Assembly: GCA_020633295.1 (NCBI GenBank) | Contig: JACKDW010000004.1 | Location: 496,001 to 560,000, forward strand | DNA: 64,000 bases | Direction of reading: 5' to 3' | From: Myxococcales bacterium | Lineage (GTDB): Bacteria; Myxococcota_A; Polyangia; Nannocystales; Nannocystaceae | Shown: positions 18,404 to 26,129 of the stretch, in pieces | Layout of the letters: each line of letters opens with the position of its first letter | How positions within the stretch are numbered: position 1 is the first letter of the stretch | Notes under the pieces: model-generated | What the model saw: the letters and a program-made list of their open reading frames with translations, nothing else | Told to the model about the DNA's origin: nothing | The model's database searches: none | Program-made: the position numbers and the translations under genes

Positions 18404-19600
18404 TTGTCAGGTCATTTCGGGGCCAAGATCATTATTGCGTGTCGTCCGCTGATCTGCATGTTCGCGGGGGTCTTGGCGTGCGTGGCTTCGAACGATCCTC
18501 TCTCGACGACTGACGGTACAGGTCCCACGAGCGACCCGGCTACGGACGCGAGCTTGAGCACCGGCGCGACGGGATCCAGCGACGCGGACATGCCAAGTAC
18601 GAGCACGGGCTCGACAACAGAGCTCGCCTCGAGCTCGTCGGGTCCGGACACAACCTCCGGATCTTCCAGCACCAGCACCACGGGCGCGGCAGAGCCCGAG
18701 TGCGGAGATGGTGTCCACGATCCCGTGACAGAGGAGTGCGACGAGGGGGCCAACAATTCCGAGCACGGCGCGTGCACGGGCGAGTGCCTCCTCAACGTAT
18801 GCGGCGACGGGAACCGACATGATGGGGTCGAGGAATGCGACCTCGGGAAGGCCAATCACGACGGTGTGTGTGGCGGCTGCACGAAGGGCTGCACTTTCGG
18901 TGGATACTGCGGCGACGACACGGTGGACGTGGCGTGTGGCGAGTTGTGCGACGGAGTTGACAACCCGAGCCCCGACGGGGTGGGGTGCACGAACACCTGC
19001 CGCTTCGACGCCAAGCTCGTCTTCATCACGCCCGGGCAATACACAGGCAACCTGACCGCCTATACAGATCGTCCGGTCCATGACGGCGTCGACGCCGCCG
19101 ACTGGATCTGTCACGATCTCGCCGACGCGGCGGGCCTCGTCGCCCCTCCCGCCGAGGACGACAATACGGACACGCCGCGGTATAAGGCCTGGATCAGCGC
19201 GGAGGGCCTTGACGAGTTCGGGGATCCTCTCACGCTTGAGGACAATTTCAAGACGGTCGACCGGCGCCTAAACACCGATCACGCCGGTTTCTATGCCACG
19301 CGCGACGGGACAGTGATCGCCGAGGGCTGGTCGGGGCTCACCTCCGGTCAGCTCCTCACGCCGATAACGGCGACGACCGAGCCCGAAGAGCACGTGTACG
19401 ACGCGAGCGTGTGGACCAACACGCGCTCCGACGGGACCATGAACCAGCCCTTCCTGAGCTGCCTCGATTGGACCTATGACGGAGCGATCGGTGGCGCCGT
19501 GGGGAAAAGCGGGAACGTCTCGTCCTGGACATTCATCGAGAGCGAACAGGGCATCAAGTCCTGCGAATTGACGCGAAGCATTTACTGCATCGAGCAGTAG
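18404..19600 (+). CDS. DUF4215 lipoprotein with DUF1554-like C-terminal domain (copy 2)
   Basis: TTG start at 18404 is supported by a strong ribosome binding site (GGGGAGGT, 4 bp upstream) and gives a signal peptide ending in GVLAC. A Ser/Thr linker and Cys-rich DUF4215-like repeats follow (CGDGVHDPVTEECDEG, CGDGNRHDGVEECDLG, then a variant CGDDTVDVACGELCDG). The C-terminal domain from LVFITPG resembles that of the preceding gene (YKAWISAEG, DGTVIAEGWSGL, VWTNTRSDG, CLDWT, SIYCIEQ) with an insertion. It was probably produced by tandem duplication and divergence, and is co-directional with the first copy, so likely one transcript. Confidence 0.75.
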   Translation: MSGHFGAKIIIACRPLICMFAGVLACVASNDPLSTTDGTGPTSDPATDASLSTGATGSSDADMPSTSTGSTTELASSSSGPDTTSGSSSTSTTGAAEPECGDGVHDPVTEECDEGANNSEHGACTGECLLNVCGDGNRHDGVEECDLGKANHDGVCGGCTKGCTFGGYCGDDTVDVACGELCDGVDNPSPDGVGCTNTCRFDAKLVFITPGQYTGNLTAYTDRPVHDGVDAADWICHDLADAAGLVAPPAEDDNTDTPRYKAWISAEGLDEFGDPLTLEDNFKTVDRRLNTDHAGFYATRDGTVIAEGWSGLTSGQLLTPITATTEPEEHVYDASVWTNTRSDGTMNQPFLSCLDWTYDGAIGGAVGKSGNVSSWTFIESEQGIKSCELTRSIYCIEQ

Positions 19601-19932
19601 GTCAGGGCCCTCCGCTTCGCGTCCCGACGTCGCCGCCCAAGCGCGCGGCCGCTACGTCTCGGGGTTGAGCCCCTTGGCAGCCTTCGAACGCGCACGCGAC
19701 GAGCATGGCGCACGGGTCATCCGCCAGCCAAGGGCGGGTGCCCGCGTTGGGTCCCGCTCTCCGGTCCGCTGGAGGTCGACGACCGAGGTCTTCATGTACC
19801 TGGTCTCGGAAGTCGAAGTGGAGGCCATCCTGTGTGACGACGAGCCAGACGAATAGCGAGTCGAGTCGTTGGGTACCCAGCGGGAACATCGACCCCGCAC
19901 AACCGAAAATCGCAACGATCGTAGCCCCTTAG
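19601..19932. other. Intergenic stretch, no supported gene
   Basis: A 63-codon plus-strand frame (19665-19856) ending in VEVEAILCDDEPDE and a minus-strand frame of 95 codons are open, but neither shows recognisable motifs or a ribosome binding site. The stretch lies just inside the right end of the proposed insert, so remnants of a mobile-element gene could be present. Nothing can be identified by eye. Confidence 0.4.
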
Positions 19933-20418
19933 CCTGCGTTCACTGAGTACGCCGCGTACGGCCCCCAGCACGACGTCCCGCAGGCCGCGCTCGAGGGGTG
20001 GCAGACGTGCTGGAGCAGCGGCTACGGCGTCGCCGAGAGCGACACGGTCGCGGAGGTGCTGCAGCAGAGCTGCACGCGCGCCAACATCATGCTCGCCTGC
20101 CGCGCCGTGGGCAGCAACGTCTACAAGGTCCTCGCTCACGGGCCGCGGGAGGAGGTGATTGAGTACACCGGCGACGGCGATGTCACGCACCCTGTCAACG
20201 GCGCGAGCTGGTACTTCAGCGGCGGCTACTCGTGGGGCTTCGCCGCGCTCGGCGCGGCGGTCGATCGCGCGCCGTGTGATATCGAGACGGACGGGGCCGC
20301 GAGCCGGCTGTGCTGGAACCTCAACGGCGGCGCGATCGCCAAGGGCTTCCGCTGCGGCGCCACGCAGGGGCTCAACAACAACAACACGTGGGAGCGGGTG
20401 CTGCTGCACGCGTACTGA
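19933..20418 (+). pseudogene. 3' part of split DUF4215 lipoprotein gene
   Basis: An open frame of about 160 codons follows a TAG at 19930; the first possible start codon is a GTG at 20056, well inside conserved-looking sequence. It begins FTEYAAYGPQHDV, then GWQTCWSSGYG, QQSCTRANIMLACR, GASWYFSGGYSWGF, SRLCWNLNGG and GFRCG, ending WERVLLHAY. This is a plausible C-terminal ligand-binding domain for the DUF4215 protein whose N-terminal part ends at YAAY at 16169. Both parts are in the same phase, and joining them through the shared 13 bp gives one continuous lipoprotein. Alternatively it is the remnant of a separate paralogue. Confidence 0.65.
19946..19958 (+). repeat. 13-bp direct repeat, right copy
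   Basis: AGTACGCCGCGTA, identical to 16157-16169 and 3789 bp from it. Homology to the C-terminal domain begins here. The distance is a multiple of three, so precise deletion between copies keeps the frame. Confidence 0.6.
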
Positions 20419-20502
20419 ACATCCTCGCGGTGGTTGGCGGAGATCGCCGCCGGGGTGAACTCGACGTTGACGGATCCCGGCGTCGGCGGGCAATGCTCGG
20501 GT

Positions 20503-21189
20503 GTGGGCACGAGCAGCGGCAGCGGTCCAGGACGCGCGCGCGTCGAGCGGCGCGGAAGCGCGCGCGCGCGAACGCGACCGAGCCTGGCCGCGGTCTATCG
20601 CGAGCAGCTCGACTTCGTCGACCGCTGCGCCCGTCACCTCCGCGTGCCGGCGGCGCACGTCGACGACGTGGTCCACGACGTGTTCCTGGTCGTCCACCGC
20701 CGCCTGCCTGACTTCGATCCGACGTCCGGCGCGACGCTGCGCTCGTGGCTCTACGGGATCACGCGGCGCGTCGTCATGCATCACCAGCGCAGCGCTCGAC
20801 GCATGCACGCTCGCCACGCGCGGTTCTCGGCGGCGCGCGAGCTGTCGGGCGTGTCGGCGCCGAGCCCCGCAGCGGCGCTGGAGCGCGACGAGGCCGCGCG
20901 CGCCGTGCAGCGCTTCCTCGACAGCCTCGACGACGATAAGCGCCAGGTGTTCGCGCTGATCGAGATCGAGGGCTTCTCGGCCCCCGAGGCCGCGCGCGCG
21001 CTCGGGGTCAAGCTCAACACCGTCTACTCGCGCCTTCGGGCGGCGCGACAGCGCTTCGAGCTCGCCGTCGCGGCGCACAGCGACGCGCCGACGCGACGCG
21101 ACGCGTCGCCGCGCCCGCCCCCCAGCCCAACCACGAATCAGCCCCGGACCCGAGGCACAGGAGCGACCCATGCGGCTGCCCGAGGATGA
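20503..21189 (+). CDS. ECF-type RNA polymerase sigma factor
   Basis: Region 2 is recognisable in AAVYREQLDFVDRCARHL, VDDVVHDVFLVVHRRLPDFD and LRSWLYGITRRVVMHH; region 4 in RFLDSLDDDKRQVFALIEIE and GFSAPEAARALGVKLNTVYS (HTH for the -35 element). Start is uncertain: GTG at 20503 is preferred over a TTG at 20434 because conserved sequence begins about 25 residues later and the upstream part is low complexity. The stop overlaps the following membrane-protein gene by 20 bp, so the two are coupled, the usual arrangement of sigma factor and its regulator in myxobacteria. Confidence 0.8.
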   Translation: MGTSSGSGPGRARVERRGSARARTRPSLAAVYREQLDFVDRCARHLRVPAAHVDDVVHDVFLVVHRRLPDFDPTSGATLRSWLYGITRRVVMHHQRSARRMHARHARFSAARELSGVSAPSPAAALERDEAARAVQRFLDSLDDDKRQVFALIEIEGFSAPEAARALGVKLNTVYSRLRAARQRFELAVAAHSDAPTRRDASPRPPPSPTTNQPRTRGTGATHAAARG

Positions 21190-21950
21190 ACTGAGCCCGC
21201 GCGCCCGCGGGGCGCTCGACGCCTATCGCGAGGCGACCCGCGTCGCGCCGGATCGCCGCGCGCGGCTGTGGGAGCACATCCAGGAGGACCTCGCGCCCGC
21301 GACGACGATCGTCGACGCGCGCGCGCGCTGGCGCCGACCGGAGGTGTGGATCGCCGCCGGGATCGCGATCGCGGCGGCGGTGCTCCTGGCGCTCGAGCTC
21401 GGGCCGCGCTTGACGTCGACGAGCCGCGGGAGTGACGAGGCGGTCCACGAGGCGGCGCCCTACGAGCTCGAGGAGCCGCCGACGCGCGCGGCGTCGCGGG
21501 CCCAGCCGCAAAGGACGAGCCCGCGCGACGCCGCGGCGACCGCCGAGCCGCTCGCGGCGGGCGACGAGCCGCGCGCGGCTCCTGATAAACCTGTCTCTCC
21601 AGTCATAACGATCGCGAGCGCACCGGAGACGCCGCGAACGCGTGCGCGCCCGACGCCCGCGCGCGACGCCGACGACGAACGCCCGGCCGACGCGCTCGCG
21701 CGGGAAGCTCCGCGCTGCTCGGCCAGGCGCGCGCGGCCCTGCGCGCCAGCCAACTCCAGAGGCGCTCGCGCGCCTCGCCGAGCACGAGCGCGCCTTCGCT
21801 GCGGGGCAGCTGCTCGAGGACCGGCTGGCGCTGCGCGCCGAGGCGCTGTGCGCCCTCGAGGACGCGAGCGGGCCGCGCGAGAGCGCCGAGTTCCTCGCCC
21901 GCTACCCGCGCTCGCCCCACGCCGCGCGCGTGCGCGAGGCGTGCCCGTAG
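21170..21950 (+). pseudogene. Sigma-factor partner: membrane protein with C-terminal TPR-like region, frameshifted
   Basis: The first frame (ATG 21170) has a short helical cytoplasmic part (RARGALDAYREATRVAPDRR...WEHIQEDL), one transmembrane helix (WIAAGIAIAAAVLLALEL) and a Pro/Ala/Arg linker. The typical C-terminal segment is only obtained by changing frame twice: ALLGQARAALRASQ near 21710-21755 and EALARLAEHERAFAAGQL...RSPHAARVREACP from about 21760 to the TAG at 21950. Each change is equivalent to one missing base. Reassembled, it resembles the anti-sigma/periplasmic partner proteins commonly encoded after ECF sigma genes in this group. Whether the lesions are real or sequence errors is open. 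Confidence 0.6.
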
Positions 21951-22104
21951 CCGCGCGCGCCGGGCGGACGACGGGTTTTTCTCGCGGCGGTGACGGGGTC
22001 GGGCGCGGGCGGGAAATGCCGGGTGACGCGAGCGACACACCGTGATCGCGCTCGCGCCTACCACGGCCTACGCCATGCCTACAACTACATCCCAGCCCAT
22101 TGCC

Positions 22105-23088
22105 ATGAACACCACCCCGCGACGTCTCTCCGCCCTCCTGCTCACCGCGCCGCTGCTGGCCTGCACGCCCGCGCTCGGCAACCTCACCGAGAACAGCGAT
22201 ACCGAGGAGTCCGCGTCGGAGTCGGAGTCAGAGTCCAACACCTCGACGACGACCGGCTCGTCGACCGCGAACATCACCGCGACGGACTCCGGCGCGACCG
22301 ACTCGACCGATGGGAGCTCGTCGACGGTCACGAGCGCCACCAGCTCCACGGTCACCACCGCCACAGAAGGCGGCACGGAGTCCTCCTCGGGCGGCACCGA
22401 CACCGCAGGGGCGATCTGCGACAGCCCCAACCAAGACTGCCCGGTGTACCCGATCGACTGCGAGGCGGTGAACTGCGGGGCGCCGGACTCGTACTTCGAC
22501 GAGGACGGCTGCCTGCGCGCGTCCTGCTCGTCGGAGGACGACTGCGCGGACGGAGAGCTGTGCTACGGCGCGATCCTGTGGGGCGGCTGCGCTAGCAGCG
22601 ACATCTTCTGCGAGGACGACCCGCAGACCGAGCAGTGCGCGTGTGGGAGCACCGACGACTGCAACGGCGCGTTCTGCATCCCGTCCGAGCTCTACCCCGA
22701 CGAGCAGCTGATCGGCCCGGCCCGCGTCGCCGACAGCTGCGCGCCGAACGACGGACCGGCGTTCACGCTCGACTTCGGCCTCGAGAGCGCGACCTGTGAC
22801 GCGCAGCCAGCCATGAACGCGCTGCGGGTGCAGATCAACTACACGGGGATCCTCGACTGGGTGCCGATGGCGCCGGGGGAGTACCCGCTCGAGAACAACG
22901 TCGGCTGGGCCTGGGTCGACCTCTACGGCGACGGGAACCCGCAGGAGGTCACCAGCGGCGTGCTCACGATCGAGAGCTGGGAGAACGACACGGTCACCGG
23001 CGCGATCGAGATGCACCTCGAGGGCGCGCCGACGATCAAGAGCACGTTCACCGCGCCGCACTGCGTCGGCGCGCCGCTGTGCGGCTGA
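22105..23088 (+). CDS. Cys-containing lipoprotein of unknown function
   Basis: The ATG at 22105 (MNTTPRRLSALLLTAPLLAC) gives a clear lipoprotein signal; a longer frame to 22042 adds only low-complexity residues. A Ser/Thr/Glu-rich linker (about residues 30-105) leads to a Cys-rich domain (CPVYPIDCEAVNCG, CSSEDDCADGELC, CACGSTDDCNGAFC), then a beta-rich C-terminal domain of about 130 residues (FTLDFGLESATCDAQP...HCVGAPLCG). Surface-anchored; no enzymatic motif seen. It is part of the lipoprotein-rich stretch 15-25 kb. Confidence 0.75.
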   Translation: MNTTPRRLSALLLTAPLLACTPALGNLTENSDTEESASESESESNTSTTTGSSTANITATDSGATDSTDGSSSTVTSATSSTVTTATEGGTESSSGGTDTAGAICDSPNQDCPVYPIDCEAVNCGAPDSYFDEDGCLRASCSSEDDCADGELCYGAILWGGCASSDIFCEDDPQTEQCACGSTDDCNGAFCIPSELYPDEQLIGPARVADSCAPNDGPAFTLDFGLESATCDAQPAMNALRVQINYTGILDWVPMAPGEYPLENNVGWAWVDLYGDGNPQEVTSGVLTIESWENDTVTGAIEMHLEGAPTIKSTFTAPHCVGAPLCG

Positions 23089-23176
23089 GCGCGCGCGGGC
23101 GCGGGTGGTTTCGCCCGCGCCCGCGATCCGGCGGCAAGCCGCGCGCGGCGGGGAGGATCGACCCGCCCGCGCACAA

Positions 23177-23209
23177 ACATGCCTTATTGAACATGTCTAC
23201 ATAGACATA
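23177..23209 (+). promoter_or_regulatory. AT-rich ACATGT element, copy B
   Basis: ACATGC (23177-23182), 8 bp, ACATGT (23191-23196), 6 bp, AGACATA (23203-23209), followed by ATACAATC. Same spacing as copy A. TTGAAC overlaps the second half-site and TAATAC follows 15 bp later, so it can serve as a vegetative-type promoter. The lipoprotein gene starts about 75 bp downstream. Confidence 0.55.
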
Positions 23210-23286
23210 ATACAATCACCTCGTCTCGGCTCCGCACCGGTCACGAGCGCGCCGCTCGCCCGGTCGGCGGACCTCGGAGGTGTGAG

Positions 23287-24780
23287 ATGAAAAAGCTGAC
23301 CTGGACCTGGCTGTGTACGCCGCTGCTCTTGACCGGCTTGGCGGTGACCGCCTGCGGCGACTCAGGCCGTGACACCGACGACTCCGCGACGGTCTCGACG
23401 ACCTCTCCGACGACGACCGCCGGCACCGACGCGACCAACCCCGACACCGACGCGACCGGCACAACCGGCACGGTCATGACGACCAGCGGCACCACGGCGG
23501 CCCCGGTCGAGTGCGACCCCGGCCTGTTCGACTGCAACGGCGAGTGCGTCTCGCTCGACGATGACGCCGCCAACTGCGGCTCCTGCGACAACGCCTGCGC
23601 GGACGGCTCCAGCTGCGTCGACGGCGTCTGTGACCTCGGCTGCGTAGACCCCGAGGTCGCCTGCGGCGACGCCTGCGTCAACACGGACAGCGATCCTGGT
23701 AACTGCGGCGCGTGCGGCAACGTCTGCGACGGCTCCGAGATCTGTCTCGACGGCTCCTGCTGCGCGGGCGAGGACTGCGGCGGCGCGTGCACGGACACGC
23801 AGACCGACCCCAACAACTGCGGCGCCTGCGGCGTCACCTGCACCGACAACGCCTCGTGCCAGGACGGCATGTGCTGGTGCGACGACGGCTACGACGCCTG
23901 CGGGGATGTCTGCGCTGACCTCAATTCCAACGCCGACCACTGCGGCGCCTGCGACAACCCGTGCGCCGACAACGAGGTCTGCTCGATGGGCGCCTGCGCG
24001 CTGGACTGCGCTCCCGGCCTCACCCAGTGCGGCGACCAGTGCATCGACACCAACGCGGACGCCAACCACTGCGGCGGCTGCGACATGCCGTGCGCCGCCG
24101 AGCAGATGTGCGCCGACGGCACCTGCGAGTGCCCCATGGGCGAGGACCTGTGCGGCGACGCGTGCGTCGACCAGCAGAACGACCCGCTCCACTGCGGCGG
24201 CTGCAACATGGCCTGCGGCATGAATCAGGAGTGCATGGGCGGCGCCTGCGTGTGCGAGCCCGGCTTCGACATGTGCAACGGCGAGTGCGTCAACCTCCAG
24301 GACGACCAGCAGAACTGCGGCGCGTGCGGTGTCGACTGCGGCGGCGCGGCCTGCACCAACGGACAGTGCGAGTGCGGCAACGACTGCTTCGGCGACGCCG
24401 GCTGCCTCACCAACAACGGTGAGTGCATCCAGTTCACCTGCCGCGCCGGCAACGCGGGCAACACGTTCTGCGACAGCTGCCTGGGCTGGACGGAGGTCAC
24501 CTACGAGAACTGGATGAACGACGGCTGGTGCGCGGACGTAACCCAGAAGTACCGCACCGACTACGGCAACACCACGCGCTGCGGCGCCGGCGGGCCGAGC
24601 TGCTGCGCCGACGCGGCGAGCTGCGCCGGCAACGACAACGCCTGGCACTTCGTCAACGCCGGGAACCAGAACTACTACACCGGCCCCTGCCTCGGCTGCG
24701 CCAACAACATGAACTGCACGTACTGGAACAACACCTACACCGGCACGTACACGCGCCTGTCGGTCTGCCGCCGGTTCTGA
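23287..24780 (+). CDS. Cys-rich repeat lipoprotein (seven CGxC...NCGxC units)
   Basis: The ATG at 23287 has an excellent ribosome binding site (GGAGGTGTGAG). The signal peptide ends in GLAVTAC, followed by a Thr/Asp/Ser linker. Seven repeats of about 40 residues follow, of the form CG(D/N)xC(V/I)(D/N)xxxDxxNCGxCxxxCxxxxxCxxGxC, a pattern typical of large myxobacterial surface proteins. The last ~110 residues are different: CDSCLGWTEVTYENW, ADVTQKYRTDYGN, GAGGPSCCADAASCAG and a Tyr/Asn/Trp-rich end, perhaps a carbohydrate- or surface-binding head. All Cys are probably disulfide-paired outside the cell. Convergent with the OmpA gene, with a strong hairpin between. Confidence 0.8.
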   Translation: MKKLTWTWLCTPLLLTGLAVTACGDSGRDTDDSATVSTTSPTTTAGTDATNPDTDATGTTGTVMTTSGTTAAPVECDPGLFDCNGECVSLDDDAANCGSCDNACADGSSCVDGVCDLGCVDPEVACGDACVNTDSDPGNCGACGNVCDGSEICLDGSCCAGEDCGGACTDTQTDPNNCGACGVTCTDNASCQDGMCWCDDGYDACGDVCADLNSNADHCGACDNPCADNEVCSMGACALDCAPGLTQCGDQCIDTNADANHCGGCDMPCAAEQMCADGTCECPMGEDLCGDACVDQQNDPLHCGGCNMACGMNQECMGGACVCEPGFDMCNGECVNLQDDQQNCGACGVDCGGAACTNGQCECGNDCFGDAGCLTNNGECIQFTCRAGNAGNTFCDSCLGWTEVTYENWMNDGWCADVTQKYRTDYGNTTRCGAGGPSCCADAASCAGNDNAWHFVNAGNQNYYTGPCLGCANNMNCTYWNNTYTGTYTRLSVCRRF

Positions 24781-24807
24781 GCCGCGGACTCAAGCGCGGA
24801 TCGCGAG

Positions 24808-24842
24808 CGCGGCCCGGTCGCCGAGAGGCGAGCCGGGCCGCG
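24808..24842. terminator. Strong hairpin between convergent genes
   Basis: CGCGGCCCGGTCGCC, loop GAGA, then the complementary arm with a single bulged C. No clear T-run follows, which is common in high-GC genomes. It would stop transcription from both directions. Confidence 0.6.
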
Positions 24843-24897
24843 GCGCGTTCGGGTGGCGCGAGCTCATGCGCTCATGCGCCTGGCGCTGCGCCTGACC

Positions 24898-25764
24898 CTA
24901 CTGCCAGATGAAGTCGACGCGGCGCTCCTTGGCGCGCGTCGCCTCGTCGGAGCCGGTCGCCTCGAGCGAGCCCTTGGCGATGACCTCGATCTTGTCCTCG
25001 GGGACCCCGAGGTTGATGAGGAAGTTCTTGACCGAGGCGCCGCGCTTGTCGGTCAGCAGGATGTTGTACTCCTCGGTGCCGCGGCCGTCGGCGTGGGCCT
25101 CGAGGATGAGCTTGCGCGTCTCGGCGGTCAGGCAGGCCGCGGCCTCCTGCAGCTTGGCGACGTTGGCGTCGGTGATCTTGTCGCTGTCGAAGCCGAAGAA
25201 CAGCGACGCGAAGCCGCAGACCTCGACGGCGTCTCCAGAGCTGTAGTCGCCCGAGAACACGCAGGTGCCGCCGTCGCAGATCTCGTCGACCGGGCACTGA
25301 TCGTCGGTCTGGCACACGCCGTCGGCGGCGCAGCGACCGGTCTCCTGGTTGCAGGCGCGACCGTCACAGTCGAGGTCGTCGCTGCAGATCGAGCACACGC
25401 CGGCCTTGCAGGCGAGGCCGGGCTCGCAGTCGAGCATCGCGGCGCAGGGGCCCCCCTCGGGGACCGTGCCGACGCCCACGGGCGCGCCCGCGGTGTCGCC
25501 CGCGGCTCCCTCGGCGCAGCGGAACTCCTGGCAGGTGAGCGTCTTGCCCTCGCCGCCCTTGCCCACGCAGTCAGCGTCGGTCTTGCAGTTCTGACAGGTC
25601 TTCTCGACGCAGGTCTCGCCCATCTCGGCGTTGCAGTGCTTGTCTTTCTTGCACGCGGGGTACTCGGGCGCCTTGCAGCCCGACGAGACGAGGAGCCCCG
25701 GCGCGAGCGCGAGGCCGAGGAGGAAGGATGGGATCAGTCGATGCACTGACAATCGCTTGGACAT
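24898..25764 (-). CDS. OmpA/Pal-family lipoprotein with Cys-rich spacer
   Basis: The ATG at 25764 (MSKRLSVHRLIPSFLL) starts a signal peptide with lipobox VSSGC; AAGGA lies about 12 bp upstream. Residues 35-185 hold several Cys clusters (CKKDKHCN, CVEKTCQNC, CEPGLACKAGVCSIC, CDGRACNQETGRC, CQTDDQCPVDEICDGGTC). The C-terminal ~110 residues are an OmpA-like peptidoglycan-binding domain: SLFFGFDSDKI, LEAHADGRGTEEYN, LLTDKRGASVKNFL, ATRAKERRVDF. It should tether the outer membrane to peptidoglycan, with the Cys-rich spacer as an extra extracellular or periplasmic module. Confidence 0.85.
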   Translation of the reverse strand: MSKRLSVHRLIPSFLLGLALAPGLLVSSGCKAPEYPACKKDKHCNAEMGETCVEKTCQNCKTDADCVGKGGEGKTLTCQEFRCAEGAAGDTAGAPVGVGTVPEGGPCAAMLDCEPGLACKAGVCSICSDDLDCDGRACNQETGRCAADGVCQTDDQCPVDEICDGGTCVFSGDYSSGDAVEVCGFASLFFGFDSDKITDANVAKLQEAAACLTAETRKLILEAHADGRGTEEYNILLTDKRGASVKNFLINLGVPEDKIEVIAKGSLEATGSDEATRAKERRVDFIWQ

Positions 25765-26129
25765 GATGCGGGTGCGTCCTTGGTATGTGGGCAGTCGTAT
25801 ACACCCGTTCTCCGCGAGCGCGAAGCGTCGCCCCGCACCCCCATCGCCGGCCCCCACGTGGCTCTAGACCGCCGCGCGGCCCGTCACTCCAGCGAGGGCC
25901 ACCGCGTGAGCGCGCCGCTCACAACACGTCCTCGGCCTCGAGGTGAGGAGCGTACGACCGTACGAGGGCCAGCGCGCGCGAGGAGACGCGATCGCGCCGC
26001 GTCGACTCGCGTCGATCCGAGATCGGGCCGCGCTTCAGGGTTGACCCGCGCGGCCACACGAGGCTCCAGCGGGCCGCGCGAGCCCGCGCGCGCCGGGCTT
26101 TCCCCGCGCGCCGCGTTCGCCTGATACTC

